In this document: positions 1-9,472 of the stretch, piece after piece
Numbering within the stretch: the first letter of the stretch is position 1
Layout: each line of letters begins with the position of its first letter
Assembly: GCA_016181245.1 (NCBI GenBank)
Contig: JACOZR010000002.1
Coordinates: 1-33,008 of the forward strand
Length of the DNA: 33,008 bases
Origin: Candidatus Woesearchaeota archaeon
GTDB lineage: Archaea; Nanobdellota; Nanobdellia; SCGC-AAA011-G17; GW2011-AR20
Direction of reading: 5' to 3'
The notes under the pieces: generated by a model
What the model saw: the letters and a program-made list of their open reading frames with translations, nothing else
The model's database searches: none
What the model was told of the DNA's origin: nothing
Position numbers and translations under genes: made by a program

Positions 1-179
1 CCATCTGAATCTCGATAGTCAATTCTAAGAAACACAAGTCTGGGTACAAATGACAAACCTACCTCCAAAGGAACCTCGACCTCTACGGTTTCTATTGGTT
101 TTTGTACCTGTTGAATTGATGTACAGGAAATTAGGGTAACTAAAGAAATAGACATAAAAAAAGTATTTTTTAATTTCAT
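1..179 (-). CDS. Partial putative lipoprotein (N-terminal part only, runs off window start)
   Basis: Reverse strand translates from ATG at 179 as MKLKNTFFMSISLVTLISCTSIQQVQKPIETVEVEVPLEVGLSFVPRLVFLRIDYRDSDG...; lipobox-like LISC. Confidence 0.6.
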   Translation of the reverse strand, partial: MKLKNTFFMSISLVTLISCTSIQQVQKPIETVEVEVPLEVGLSFVPRLVFLRIDYRDSD

Positions 180-240
180 CTTAAGAAAAGTAATGCTTCA
201 ATCTTTAAAAGTTTTTATTTAAAACTAAATATACTTTCAA

Positions 241-771
241 CTAGTGCATTTTAATCAAATAAACATACAATTCTTCAAAAAACATTTTCTTAGTTTCTAA
301 ACATTTAAACTTATACTTATTTTCATTCAAAATAGAATCAACTTTTTCTTTATTCGTTAAAGAGCTAAAAACAATTAATATCTCTCCGTTTTTATTCAAA
401 TATTTTTTAGCATCAATTAAAAATCTTTCAATGATTTCATATCCTTCTTTCCCACCAGTTGTAACATTTCTAATCTCAAAGTCTTCAAGTTCATCTTCTG
501 GCAAATAAGGGGGATTAAATATAATTAAATCAAACTTTTCATCAATATTAGAAAACAAATCAGAGGTTTTAACTTTAATTCCTTTAGATTTAACAAATTC
601 AATCACTTCTTCATCAATATCAACAGCTAAAACATCTTTAGCACCAGATTCTAAGGCAGTTTCTGCTAATATTCCAAAACCAGTACCCATATCTAAAACT
701 TTTTTGTCTTTAGCTAATTTTTTGACTTGTTTAACTAATAAAAAAGAATCTTCATCAGGTTCATAAATCAT
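241..771 (-). CDS. HemK/PrmC-like class I SAM-dependent methyltransferase
   Basis: ORF 176 aa with DMGTGFG SAM motif and IIFNPPYLP (NPPY) motif. Confidence 0.85.
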   Translation of the reverse strand: MIYEPDEDSFLLVKQVKKLAKDKKVLDMGTGFGILAETALESGAKDVLAVDIDEEVIEFVKSKGIKVKTSDLFSNIDEKFDLIIFNPPYLPEDELEDFEIRNVTTGGKEGYEIIERFLIDAKKYLNKNGEILIVFSSLTNKEKVDSILNENKYKFKCLETKKMFFEELYVYLIKMH

Positions 772-1214
772 TTTATAGCTTTAAAATATTCCCTAACCCT
801 ATCAGTTATTGAATTAATATAATACTTTTGTATTTTTTCTTCAAATATTTTTTCTAAAGGTTCATTTTCATTTATTCTATACTTATTCTGAACAGATTCT
901 ATTAAAAATAAATCTTTCAATCTTTTCAATTGTCTTCTTATATTAGAAGAAGCAATTCCTTTTGCAGGTAACTTTTTTTCATTTCTGTTTTTAATAACAA
1001 AAGATTCAATCTGTTTGGAATCTAAAGGTTCATTAGATTCTAAAATAACATGTAAGATATCAACAACTATATCTCTTGAATCTCCTGGTTGTAATAGCCC
1101 TATAGACAAGCACAACTTCTTAACCAGTTCTCTTTTATCATCGCTAGAAGGCTTCTCATATTTCCTTAAAGTAATTTCAGCTAAGGGAGAATCAGTTGCT
1201 ATTGTTTTGGGCAT
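768..1214 (-). CDS. Putative winged-helix/HTH protein
   Basis: 148-aa ORF overlapping the methyltransferase start; helix-rich HTH-like central region (SSNIRRQLKRLKDLFLIESVQNKYRIN). Confidence 0.55.
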   Translation of the reverse strand: MPKTIATDSPLAEITLRKYEKPSSDDKRELVKKLCLSIGLLQPGDSRDIVVDILHVILESNEPLDSKQIESFVIKNRNEKKLPAKGIASSNIRRQLKRLKDLFLIESVQNKYRINENEPLEKIFEEKIQKYYINSITDRVREYFKAIK

Positions 1215-1298
1215 ATTAATCTTAACTTACTATTAGTATTTAAAATTGTTTATTAGAAAGGTTTTTAAATTTCTTAAAAAGAAGCCTCATAGATTCTT

Positions 1299-4154
1299 AT
1301 GGAAAATGTAATTGAAAAAAGAGTAGAAAAGATAAAATCTATTTTAGGTAACTTTAATCTTAATGAAAGTAAGGTTAAATACATAGGCTTATACTTAATC
1401 TCATTATTAATAGTTTACCTTGTATTCCAAAATAAATTTGTGGTTGGAAAGTTCTACTTGTTTGTTCTAATCCCTATAGTATCAATAATACTCTTATTGC
1501 TTGGGAAATATGTGGCAGGAATGCTAACAAGCATAATAGGATTTGCTTCAATATTAAGGTTACAATCATTACCAAACCTCATAGATGCAACAACAGGTAA
1601 ATACATCACAGCAGACCCTGATGCTTTAGCATTTTTAAGATATACAAAAGAAATAGTTGAAAACGGAGCGTTATCTGCAGTAGACACATTAAGGTATTAC
1701 CCAGAAGGTTACAGTAATCTAGCAGAATTTAACTTTCTTTCTCAAATTGTTGCAGCATGGTATAAACTTTTACATTTGTTCATACCTTCACTTTCAATTG
1801 AGTTGATTCAAACAACATATCCTGCATTTTCATTTGCAATAGCAATGGTTTTCTTCTTTTTATTTGCAAGAAGATTATCTAATACAAAAGTAGCTGTTTT
1901 GGCTACAACAATATTGTCATTTATTCCAATGTTCTTGTTTAGAACATTAACTGGTGTTTCGGATAAAGAAGCTCTGGGTTTAGCCTTTATGTTTGCAGCA
2001 TTCTACTTTTACATAGCCGCAGTTCAAACGCAATCAATAAAAAAATCAACAGCACTCGCTCTTTTAGCAGGATTATCTACAGGCTTCCTAGGCTTAATCT
2101 GGGGAGGGGTAAGTTTCATTTTCCTTATATTTGGTATATTCAGCATAGTAAAGATAACAGCAAATAGCTTCACAAAAAAAGACTTTTACAATTATTCAAT
2201 TTGGATGTTTACAACAATGATTGTACTAAGCTCATTTTATCCAGAAAGGTTTACATTAAACGCGTATTTAACATCAATAACAACAATGATAATGCTCGCT
2301 GCTTTCTTCTTCTGTTTAATCCACTTTCTAATAATCCACTTAAAATTATTTGGAATACAAGAAAGATTTAAAGACAAGTTTCCATCTTGGATGATAAGCG
2401 GTTTAATAACTGTTTTATTTTCAATAATACTCTTTTCAATAATATATGGTCCAACTTTCCTTTTGGATCAGGTTACAAATTTAACGAATTCGTTAACAAA
2501 GCCATTTGCACAAAGTAGGTGGGCTATAACTGTTGCAGAATCCCATCAGCCTTTTTTCAAGGGTGGCAGTATGTCATGGATAAATGAATTCAATAATAAC
2601 AAGTATATAATCTTCTTATTCTTCATAGGCATAATAACTGTCTTCTATAAATTAGCAGGAGATATAGGTAAAAATAAGTGGTTAGGCACATCTTTATTCA
2701 GTATATTCATATTTGGGGTAATACTAAGCAGATATTCTGAAAGTTCAGTATTCAACGGAGAATCTTTAACATCACAAATTACATACTTTGGGTCCATAGC
2801 AGGATTATTCATCATGCTATGTGCAGCATCTTATATATGGTTTAAAAAAGACAAGCAATTATTTGAAAAATTAAAGGAAATAAAAAAAGAATATTTCTTT
2901 GTGATAATCTGGTTCATAATAATGGCAATCGGAGCAAGAAGCGCTTTAAGGTTATTTATCGTTCTTGCACCGGTAGTTTCTTTTGTAGCAGCTTATTTCA
3001 TTATAGAACTGTCAGAATACTTAATAGGGCTAATAAAAACACAAAAAGAAAGATTTTACAAAATATCATTTACCGTAATATTGATTTTTTTTATAATGTC
3101 AATACTTTGGCCTCTTGGCTCTGTGGTGTCAGCGGTTCCAGTAGCAAAAAGTATTCCAATAATAAATCATGATGGCTTGGTATTCCAATTTGCTTCAGCT
3201 TCATTAGGCGCAGCTAGAGGCACTGGTTCAGTATATGATCAACAATGGCAGCTAGCTGGTAAATGGGTAAGAGAGAATACCAAAAAAGAAGCCGTGTTTG
3301 CTCACTGGTGGGACTATGGTTATTTGGTTCAAACTGGTTTTGGCAGAGCCACATTAACGGATGGGGGTAATGCAATTGGCTCGAGAAATTATTTTTCAGG
3401 TCGTCATTTAATGACAGCTCAAAGTGAAAAAGAAGCATTAGAATACATGAAAACATATGGAGCAACTCACTTATTATTTGTCTCAGATGAAATAGGAAAA
3501 TATCCCGCTTATTCATCAATAGGCTCAGATGCAAATTATGATAGATTTTCTCAAATAACAACTTTCTCATTAAGCCAGCAGGAAACAAGAGAAACAAGAA
3601 ATGCAACAGTATTGGTTTACAAGGGCGGAGCGCCTTTGGAAGATGATTTAAATTTTAATGGAGAAATATATCCCGCAGGAGCATCAGTAATAGGAGCAAT
3701 CCTTGTTCCAATAACAAACGCTGGAACAGACAAGCAATCAGTTTCTCAGCCTTCAGCAATATTGGTTTATCAGGGAAAGCAAGTTGAAATTCCAATAGGC
3801 TGTGTCTATATAGACAAGCTTTACAAATTTGAAAATGCACCATTAAAATCCTGTTTGAGAGTAATGCCAACATTCACAAATAATCGATTAGACAATGGAA
3901 TAGGCAACGCACTATATCTATCTCCGAGAGTATCTCAGGGGTTATTTGCTAGGTTATACTTATTAAACGAACAAATGGAAGGATTTAAATTGGTTTACTC
4001 AGATGAAAGTGGTGTTCCTCATGCTTTCTACAACGGGAGATTGATAGGCCCATTAAAAATTTGGGAAGCAAAATATGATGAAAAAGTAGAAACAGTTCCA
4101 GAATACTTAAGGCCAGAATTACCAGATCCTAGCGTAAACTTGGTAAGAAGATAA
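1299..4154 (+). CDS. aglB: Oligosaccharyltransferase, STT3/AglB family
   Basis: 951 aa, many TM segments, catalytic WWDYG motif (AHWWDYGYLVQTGFGRAT). Confidence 0.93.
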   Translation: MENVIEKRVEKIKSILGNFNLNESKVKYIGLYLISLLIVYLVFQNKFVVGKFYLFVLIPIVSIILLLLGKYVAGMLTSIIGFASILRLQSLPNLIDATTGKYITADPDALAFLRYTKEIVENGALSAVDTLRYYPEGYSNLAEFNFLSQIVAAWYKLLHLFIPSLSIELIQTTYPAFSFAIAMVFFFLFARRLSNTKVAVLATTILSFIPMFLFRTLTGVSDKEALGLAFMFAAFYFYIAAVQTQSIKKSTALALLAGLSTGFLGLIWGGVSFIFLIFGIFSIVKITANSFTKKDFYNYSIWMFTTMIVLSSFYPERFTLNAYLTSITTMIMLAAFFFCLIHFLIIHLKLFGIQERFKDKFPSWMISGLITVLFSIILFSIIYGPTFLLDQVTNLTNSLTKPFAQSRWAITVAESHQPFFKGGSMSWINEFNNNKYIIFLFFIGIITVFYKLAGDIGKNKWLGTSLFSIFIFGVILSRYSESSVFNGESLTSQITYFGSIAGLFIMLCAASYIWFKKDKQLFEKLKEIKKEYFFVIIWFIIMAIGARSALRLFIVLAPVVSFVAAYFIIELSEYLIGLIKTQKERFYKISFTVILIFFIMSILWPLGSVVSAVPVAKSIPIINHDGLVFQFASASLGAARGTGSVYDQQWQLAGKWVRENTKKEAVFAHWWDYGYLVQTGFGRATLTDGGNAIGSRNYFSGRHLMTAQSEKEALEYMKTYGATHLLFVSDEIGKYPAYSSIGSDANYDRFSQITTFSLSQQETRETRNATVLVYKGGAPLEDDLNFNGEIYPAGASVIGAILVPITNAGTDKQSVSQPSAILVYQGKQVEIPIGCVYIDKLYKFENAPLKSCLRVMPTFTNNRLDNGIGNALYLSPRVSQGLFARLYLLNEQMEGFKLVYSDESGVPHAFYNGRLIGPLKIWEAKYDEKVETVPEYLRPELPDPSVNLVRR

Positions 4155-4172
4155 AAATTCAGGGAGCCTTCC

Positions 4173-5717
4173 ATGAAAGAGCAGTTAAAAGATAAATTTC
4201 TCTATATTCCAGTATTTTTATTATCCATTTATCTACTGTTCAGGTTAATAGACACATCTTCTTTAATCAATAACTTTCCTTTAGATTTTGCAAACGACTT
4301 AAGTGCCCATTTGGCAAGATTGCATTTTCTGAGTGAATATGGCTATCACAATTTAGTCCCAAATTGGTATAATGGATTTGAATACATCTTGTTTCAAACT
4401 TATCCTCCAGGCTTTTACTTTGCAGCTTTGCCTTTATACAAACTACTTAACAATGTGCAGTTAACAGCATACATCTCACTAGTACTAATTTACATTTTGG
4501 GATTTTTATCAACATACCTCATCTTCAAAAACGATATACCAAGCAAAATAAAGAGAGTAGCATTTTTCCTGTTTTTCTTTGCTAATCCTGTAAGCATAGG
4601 TTATCTGTTGAGATTAGGAAAACTTCCAGAATTAACAGGATGGTTGTTAAACATAATAATTTTAGGTGTAATAATTTACTATAAAGACAAGCCATTAGAC
4701 AAAAAGTTCTTACTTTTCATACCATCTTATGCAGCCTTATTGTTGTCTAATGTTTCTTCATTTATAGTAATGTCTCCATTAATTTTGGGGTTTATACTGA
4801 TTAAAAAAAACAAAGAAAAAGTTTATGTAGTATTATCAGTATTAGCAGCTTTAATAATCACATCATTTTGGTGGATTCCTTTTTATTTGAATTCCTTAAA
4901 TAAAAGTATAAGCAGTGAAGCAGTTTATACTAAATGGCTGACAGAAAACGCACCAGATTCCTTCTTCACATTTACAACAGACAAGGTAACAGCAATATTG
5001 TCTTCTCTAACACTAATAATCCTCTTTTATCTATACTGGAAAAGCAAAGAGAAATCAAGAAATGAATTAGTTTTATTTTTGCCAATGATTATAACAGCAC
5101 TACTAATATTTATAACGCCATTTACATCAGCAATGACATTTATACCAATATTTAACAGACCACCAGTAGATACATTTACTATAGGTTTTCTATTAATAGC
5201 AATTTATTTCTTCCTAAAAATAAACTATGGCCAGAAGCAAGAAAAAATAATTAAATATGTTCTACCAATTTTAGTTATAATATCAATAATACTTTCAGTT
5301 TCAATGACCTCTTTTTATCCAAGATTACAAAATATTGATAGAGAAACAATGGGGCTGTTACCATATGTAAAAGGAAATTTAGTGGTTTTAGAGAATAACA
5401 AAGACAAATACGGTTCTTCATACTCTCGTGGTTATTACTCATATGCTCCAGTTTATTATAATATAAACACAATATCTGGATGGGAAGATCAAATTTTGTC
5501 AGAAGAAAATGCAAAGGAAATAAATAATTTTTTAGGTTGTTATAAAAAAAATGTTATTCAATGTAAAAATGCACCTTTAACCCCTCAGCAAATAGTAGAA
5601 AAAGCAAAATCCCTAAATGTTGGCTCTATAATAATGTACGATGAAGATTGTGGAAAAATGAAAACATTATTAAAACCAGTTAAAGAAACTGAAAATGTGT
5701 GTTTATTTAAAATATGA
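4173..5717 (+). CDS. Multi-pass membrane protein, GT-C glycosyltransferase-like
   Basis: 514 aa, many TM helices, N-terminal luminal loop DLSAHLARLHFLSEYG, directly downstream of AglB. Confidence 0.6.
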   Translation: MKEQLKDKFLYIPVFLLSIYLLFRLIDTSSLINNFPLDFANDLSAHLARLHFLSEYGYHNLVPNWYNGFEYILFQTYPPGFYFAALPLYKLLNNVQLTAYISLVLIYILGFLSTYLIFKNDIPSKIKRVAFFLFFFANPVSIGYLLRLGKLPELTGWLLNIIILGVIIYYKDKPLDKKFLLFIPSYAALLLSNVSSFIVMSPLILGFILIKKNKEKVYVVLSVLAALIITSFWWIPFYLNSLNKSISSEAVYTKWLTENAPDSFFTFTTDKVTAILSSLTLIILFYLYWKSKEKSRNELVLFLPMIITALLIFITPFTSAMTFIPIFNRPPVDTFTIGFLLIAIYFFLKINYGQKQEKIIKYVLPILVIISIILSVSMTSFYPRLQNIDRETMGLLPYVKGNLVVLENNKDKYGSSYSRGYYSYAPVYYNINTISGWEDQILSEENAKEINNFLGCYKKNVIQCKNAPLTPQQIVEKAKSLNVGSIIMYDEDCGKMKTLLKPVKETENVCLFKI

Positions 5718-6559
5718 AATGTGACAATTGTGAATCAGAGAATATAAAAGAACTTTACAAGCTTAGTTATATGAACATAAATGAATGCAAAGATTGTGGT
5801 TTAAGATTTACAGACAAAAGCTCAGTAGTGTCAAAAGATATTTACAATGAAGATTATTATAAAACAACAAATAAGGATTTCTTTAAAGACTGTTGGTCAG
5901 ATTATGAGTCAAAAACAAGTAAGAAACTAGCAAGATTTAGAAAAAATCTTTTTGAACTAGAAAAATATTCAAAAAAAGGAAATATTTTAGATTTAGGTTG
6001 TGCAACTGGTGTTTTTCTTGATATGGCTCAAAAAAATGGCTGGAAATCCTATGGGGTTGAAATTTCCAAATTTGCCTCAAATTATGCAAGAAAAGAATTC
6101 AAGTTAAATGTTAAAACAGGGGATTTATTAAATGCAAAATTAAAAAATAATTTCTTTGATGTTATAACAATGTGGGATTTTATAGAGCATGTAGACAGCC
6201 CATCAAAAGTTCTATCAAGAATAAACAAAATCATGAAAAAAGATGGAGTTTTGTTTATTTTAACGATTAATGATGCTAGTCTAATGGGGAAATTAGCAGA
6301 TATATTCTACAAACTAAAAATAAAGAAATTTGCAGAATTAGTCCATCCAGTTCATCATAACTATCATTTTACAAAAAAAGTTTTAATTGATATCTTAAAC
6401 CGAAATGGATTTGAAGTAATCGAAATGAAGAAAAGCGAAATGCCAATTGAGAACATAAGGCAAGGTTTCTTAGTAAAATCAATGGCTGGAGTTTTGTATT
6501 TTTTCTCAAATTTACTAAAATATCAGCATGAAATAACAATAATTGCGAGGAAAAAATGA
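5714..6559 (+). CDS. SAM-dependent methyltransferase with N-terminal Cys zinc-ribbon
   Basis: CDNCES...CKDCG then ILDLGCATGVF; overlaps preceding ORF. Confidence 0.85.
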   Translation: MKCDNCESENIKELYKLSYMNINECKDCGLRFTDKSSVVSKDIYNEDYYKTTNKDFFKDCWSDYESKTSKKLARFRKNLFELEKYSKKGNILDLGCATGVFLDMAQKNGWKSYGVEISKFASNYARKEFKLNVKTGDLLNAKLKNNFFDVITMWDFIEHVDSPSKVLSRINKIMKKDGVLFILTINDASLMGKLADIFYKLKIKKFAELVHPVHHNYHFTKKVLIDILNRNGFEVIEMKKSEMPIENIRQGFLVKSMAGVLYFFSNLLKYQHEITIIARKK

Positions 6560-7161
6560 GCTTCAAAACATTCAAAAATAATCTGTTAAACAACCCTCTT
6601 CCTTTCAATGTAGTAAGAAGTATATTATTAGCAGGTAAAGGCAGAATGTATAAAGAGCTTAGAAATGCAATTGCTCCAGAAAAAGATTCTAAGGTTCTAG
6701 ATGTAGGATCTGGTACAGGCGAATTCGCTTTATTATTCGATAATTCAATAGATTATACTGGCATAGACATGAATTCTGGTTTTCTAGATTATGCTTCTAG
6801 CCTATATAAAAATCAAAATAAAAAGTTTATTCAAATGGATGCTACTAAAATGAGTTTTAAAAAAAGTGAATTTGATATATCCTTATTATTAAGTTTCATC
6901 CATCATTTTTCAGAATCGGATTTAGATAAGATCTTAAAAGAAGTAAACAGAATAACAAAAAAGAGAATATTTGTTTTAGAGCCTGTTCCAAGAAAATATA
7001 ATATACTAAGTAAGCTATTCTACGCTTTAGATCGTGGAGATTTCATAAGAAAAAAAGAAGAGCAGTTAAGAATTTTAAATAAATATTTTACAGTTGATTC
7101 ATACAAAGAGTTTAAATCTGGTTTGTATACTTTATCTATAATCCAGTGTTCTTCAAGATAA
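6556..7161 (+). CDS. Class I SAM-dependent methyltransferase
   Basis: VLDVGSGTGEFALL motif; ATGA-type overlap with upstream gene. Confidence 0.85.
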   Translation: MSFKTFKNNLLNNPLPFNVVRSILLAGKGRMYKELRNAIAPEKDSKVLDVGSGTGEFALLFDNSIDYTGIDMNSGFLDYASSLYKNQNKKFIQMDATKMSFKKSEFDISLLLSFIHHFSESDLDKILKEVNRITKKRIFVLEPVPRKYNILSKLFYALDRGDFIRKKEEQLRILNKYFTVDSYKEFKSGLYTLSIIQCSSR

Positions 7162-7177
7162 AAATTACTCTTAAGTG

Positions 7178-7223
7178 GTAACAAACCGAAAGATTTAAAA
7201 AGATAAACTTTCTACAATAAATC
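7178..7223 (+). promoter_or_regulatory. Putative promoter of DGR target gene 1 (BRE/TATA-like), conserved with target gene 2
   Basis: gtaacaaaccgaaagatttaaaaagataaactttctacaataaatc matches 11205-11250 at 43 of 46 positions; CGAAA + TTTAAAAAG resembles archaeal BRE/TATA. Confidence 0.6.
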
Positions 7224-7847
7224 ATGGTAAATCTTACTGTAGACATAAAACCAAGTGTAACCTATTCTGCTTATGTAGAAGCTCCTTTTGATAAAGCAAA
7301 AGAAGAATTAGAAAAAGCAGAATACACAGTTATAAGAATGCAGGAAGGACCAGCTTCTTTTGTATCAAGAAATGGAAACTGGGTAAGAGAAGGAGTTATT
7401 TATGTTCCTAATAAAGGCAGATTTTTAACTAAAAATTCACCAATAATGGCAAATGCTCAAGAAGCAACAAAATGTCATAGAAGTAATAAAGAATTTTATT
7501 TAACAGATGCTCAAGTTGAAGAATCTTTAGCAGATTCTGTTGAGCTTTCAGATAAAGCAATTCCAACAAATAGATTTGCAGAAAATCCAATAACGGTTTA
7601 TGCTTTTGGTGATATTGCAGAACAATATGGTCAGTTTCTAAGAAATGCAGGAATAAAAGAAATGTCTATTTGGTTGGCAAACCAAGAAGACAAGCCATTT
7701 GCAAGGCAAATGTGGCTTCATAGGCTTGTTGTAGACAGTAGGTCTGTTCTTGATGGCTACTTCAGGAACTTGGACTATGACGGCAGGGTGCGTGGGGTAC
7801 GTCAAGGTGGCGAAGCCACCGCAAAAAATTTAGAGATCAAGATATAA
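7224..7847 (+). CDS. DGR target (variable) protein 1, C-terminal VR; no signal peptide apparent
   Basis: 207 aa, paralogous to 11251-11985 over most of its length; C-terminus MWLHRLVVDSRSVLDGYFRNLDYDGRVRGVRQ matches translated TR with differences at template adenines. Confidence 0.9.
   Translation: MVNLTVDIKPSVTYSAYVEAPFDKAKEELEKAEYTVIRMQEGPASFVSRNGNWVREGVIYVPNKGRFLTKNSPIMANAQEATKCHRSNKEFYLTDAQVEESLADSVELSDKAIPTNRFAENPITVYAFGDIAEQYGQFLRNAGIKEMSIWLANQEDKPFARQMWLHRLVVDSRSVLDGYFRNLDYDGRVRGVRQGGEATAKNLEIKI
7711..7799 (+). repeat. DGR variable repeat 1 (VR1)
   Basis: Aligns without gaps to TR 12171-12259; over TR 12171-12255, 11 of 12 mismatches are at template A. Confidence 0.93.
7806..7820 (+). 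repeat. Hairpin/cruciform immediately 3' of VR1 (GGTGGC-GAA-GCCACC)
   Basis: Perfect 6-bp inverted repeat with 3-nt loop, also present 3' of VR2, absent from the TR. Confidence 0.85.
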
Positions 7848-7883
7848 AAAGCTTTAAAAGAATAATTACTTCTTACATCTTTA

Positions 7884-8606
7884 ATGAAAAAAACCATAGT
7901 AGACATAGTAATCCCTGTTTATAATGAAGAAAAAATACTAGAAAAAAGCGTATCAACTTTAACAGATTTTCTCAACAAAAATTTCAAGCATGACTGGCAA
8001 ATAATAATTGCAGACAATGCATCAATAGACAAAACATTAGAAGTAGCAAATAATTTATCAAAAAGATATAAAAAAGTTAAAGTCTTGCATTTAGACCAGA
8101 AAGGAAGAGGCAGGGCATTAAGAGCAGCCTGGACTCAAAGCAAGGCAGATATTGTAAGTTATATGGATGTTGATTTATCTACAGATTTAACATTCTTTCC
8201 ATTAATGATTGATTCTTTATTAAATGGATACGATGTTGCAACAGGCTCTAGATTAATGAAGGGAGCAGAAATTAAAAGATCATTAAAAAGAGAAATACTC
8301 TCAAGAGGATATAATGTTTTAGTAAGAATTATTCTAGGCGTTAATTACAAAGACAGTCAATGCGGTTTCAAAGCGGTTACAAGAGAAATAGTTGATAAAA
8401 TAGTTCCAGAAGTAAAAGACAACGCTTGGTTTTTCGATTCAGAATTATTATTCAGGGCGCATAAAAAAGGCTACAAAATAAAAGAGATCCCAGTTAAATG
8501 GATAGAAGACGAAGATAGCAGAGTTAAAATTGTAAATACGGTAACAAACTATCTAAAATCAATAGCGGTTCTAAGATTAGAATATATGTTTAAGAGAAAA
8601 AAGTAA
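7884..8606 (+). CDS. Family 2 glycosyltransferase (dolichyl-phosphate sugar synthase-like)
   Basis: DIVIPVYNEEKILEKSV..., IIADNASIDKT, YMDVDLSTDL (DxD), DSQCGFKA motif. Confidence 0.88.
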   Translation: MKKTIVDIVIPVYNEEKILEKSVSTLTDFLNKNFKHDWQIIIADNASIDKTLEVANNLSKRYKKVKVLHLDQKGRGRALRAAWTQSKADIVSYMDVDLSTDLTFFPLMIDSLLNGYDVATGSRLMKGAEIKRSLKREILSRGYNVLVRIILGVNYKDSQCGFKAVTREIVDKIVPEVKDNAWFFDSELLFRAHKKGYKIKEIPVKWIEDEDSRVKIVNTVTNYLKSIAVLRLEYMFKRKK

Positions 8607-8611
8607 ATTTT

Positions 8612-8815
8612 TTAACTAAAAAAAGGTTCAAGGAGTTTGTACCATATGACTAATTTACCAGCATCTAAAGCAATGGGACCACTAAAATCTCTTTCTGCAG
8701 CTAGAGAGTAAACACTTCTCCAAGAGTCATATCTCCTTATTGCACCAGTGGGTACTAATGCTATATCCAGTTTCTCCAATAAGCTAAAATCGTTTACCCT
8801 TCCTTCCTCTATCAT
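8612..8815 (-). CDS. Small hypothetical ORF, possibly a gene remnant
   Basis: 67-aa ORF in an otherwise empty intergenic gap; no recognised family. Confidence 0.3.
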   Translation of the reverse strand: MIEEGRVNDFSLLEKLDIALVPTGAIRRYDSWRSVYSLAAERDFSGPIALDAGKLVIWYKLLEPFFS

Positions 8816-8906
8816 GCCAGTAACATAAACTTTACATTTTAAATGTTTTTCGCTAATAAAATTTAAGTTTGCAAAGTTTTATTAATTAACATAAAATTTT
8901 AATTCT

Positions 8907-9377
8907 ATGTTAAAAGCAGATCTCCATCTACATGCAAAAGAAGACATTAGAGACGCAGTAAAATATACTGTTAAAGAATTAATAGACCACATGGCTTCTA
9001 AAGGTTTTCAAGTAATAGCTTTAACGTTCCATGATCAAAGCTATAACTCAGAAGAAATGAATAATTATGCAAAATCAAAAGGGATTCTAATAATTCCAGG
9101 AATAGAAAGAACAATAAAAGGAAGACATGTATTAATCTACAATCTAGACCATAAAAAAGCTGAAGAAATCAAAGATTTTGAAGATTTAAAAAAAATAAAA
9201 AATGAAAATGTTTACACCTTAATAGATTCAAAACAAGATATAAATTCGATAATAAAAGCAATAAAATCAAATAAAGTGCAATTAGTAACAAAGCCTTTGC
9301 CTTTTTCAGTATTCTTTAAAACGTTATTTTATATGATATTCTTGTCACCAATAAAAACATTCAAGAGAAGAAAATAA
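8907..9377 (+). CDS. PHP-domain phosphoesterase-like protein
   Basis: KADLHLHAKED N-terminal PHP motif; LIIPGIERTIKGRHVLIYNL. Confidence 0.75.
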   Translation: MLKADLHLHAKEDIRDAVKYTVKELIDHMASKGFQVIALTFHDQSYNSEEMNNYAKSKGILIIPGIERTIKGRHVLIYNLDHKKAEEIKDFEDLKKIKNENVYTLIDSKQDINSIIKAIKSNKVQLVTKPLPFSVFFKTLFYMIFLSPIKTFKRRK

Positions 9378-9472
9378 TTTACCCTTTATTTTGTAATTTA
9401 AGTTTGTACAGGGTAAAACTCAAAGAGATTAAATAGCGCAATATTTATTTATACAAAGAAATTAAAGAAATC

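Noticed and set aside
3214-3606. Antisense ORFs inside AglB (also 1454-1687, 3655-3873)
   Set aside because: They overlap a strongly supported gene on the other strand and have low-complexity Leu/Phe-rich translations typical of AT-rich antisense frames.
8612-8815. Small ORF considered as a third DGR target fragment
   Set aside because: No stretch matching the TR at nucleotide or protein level.
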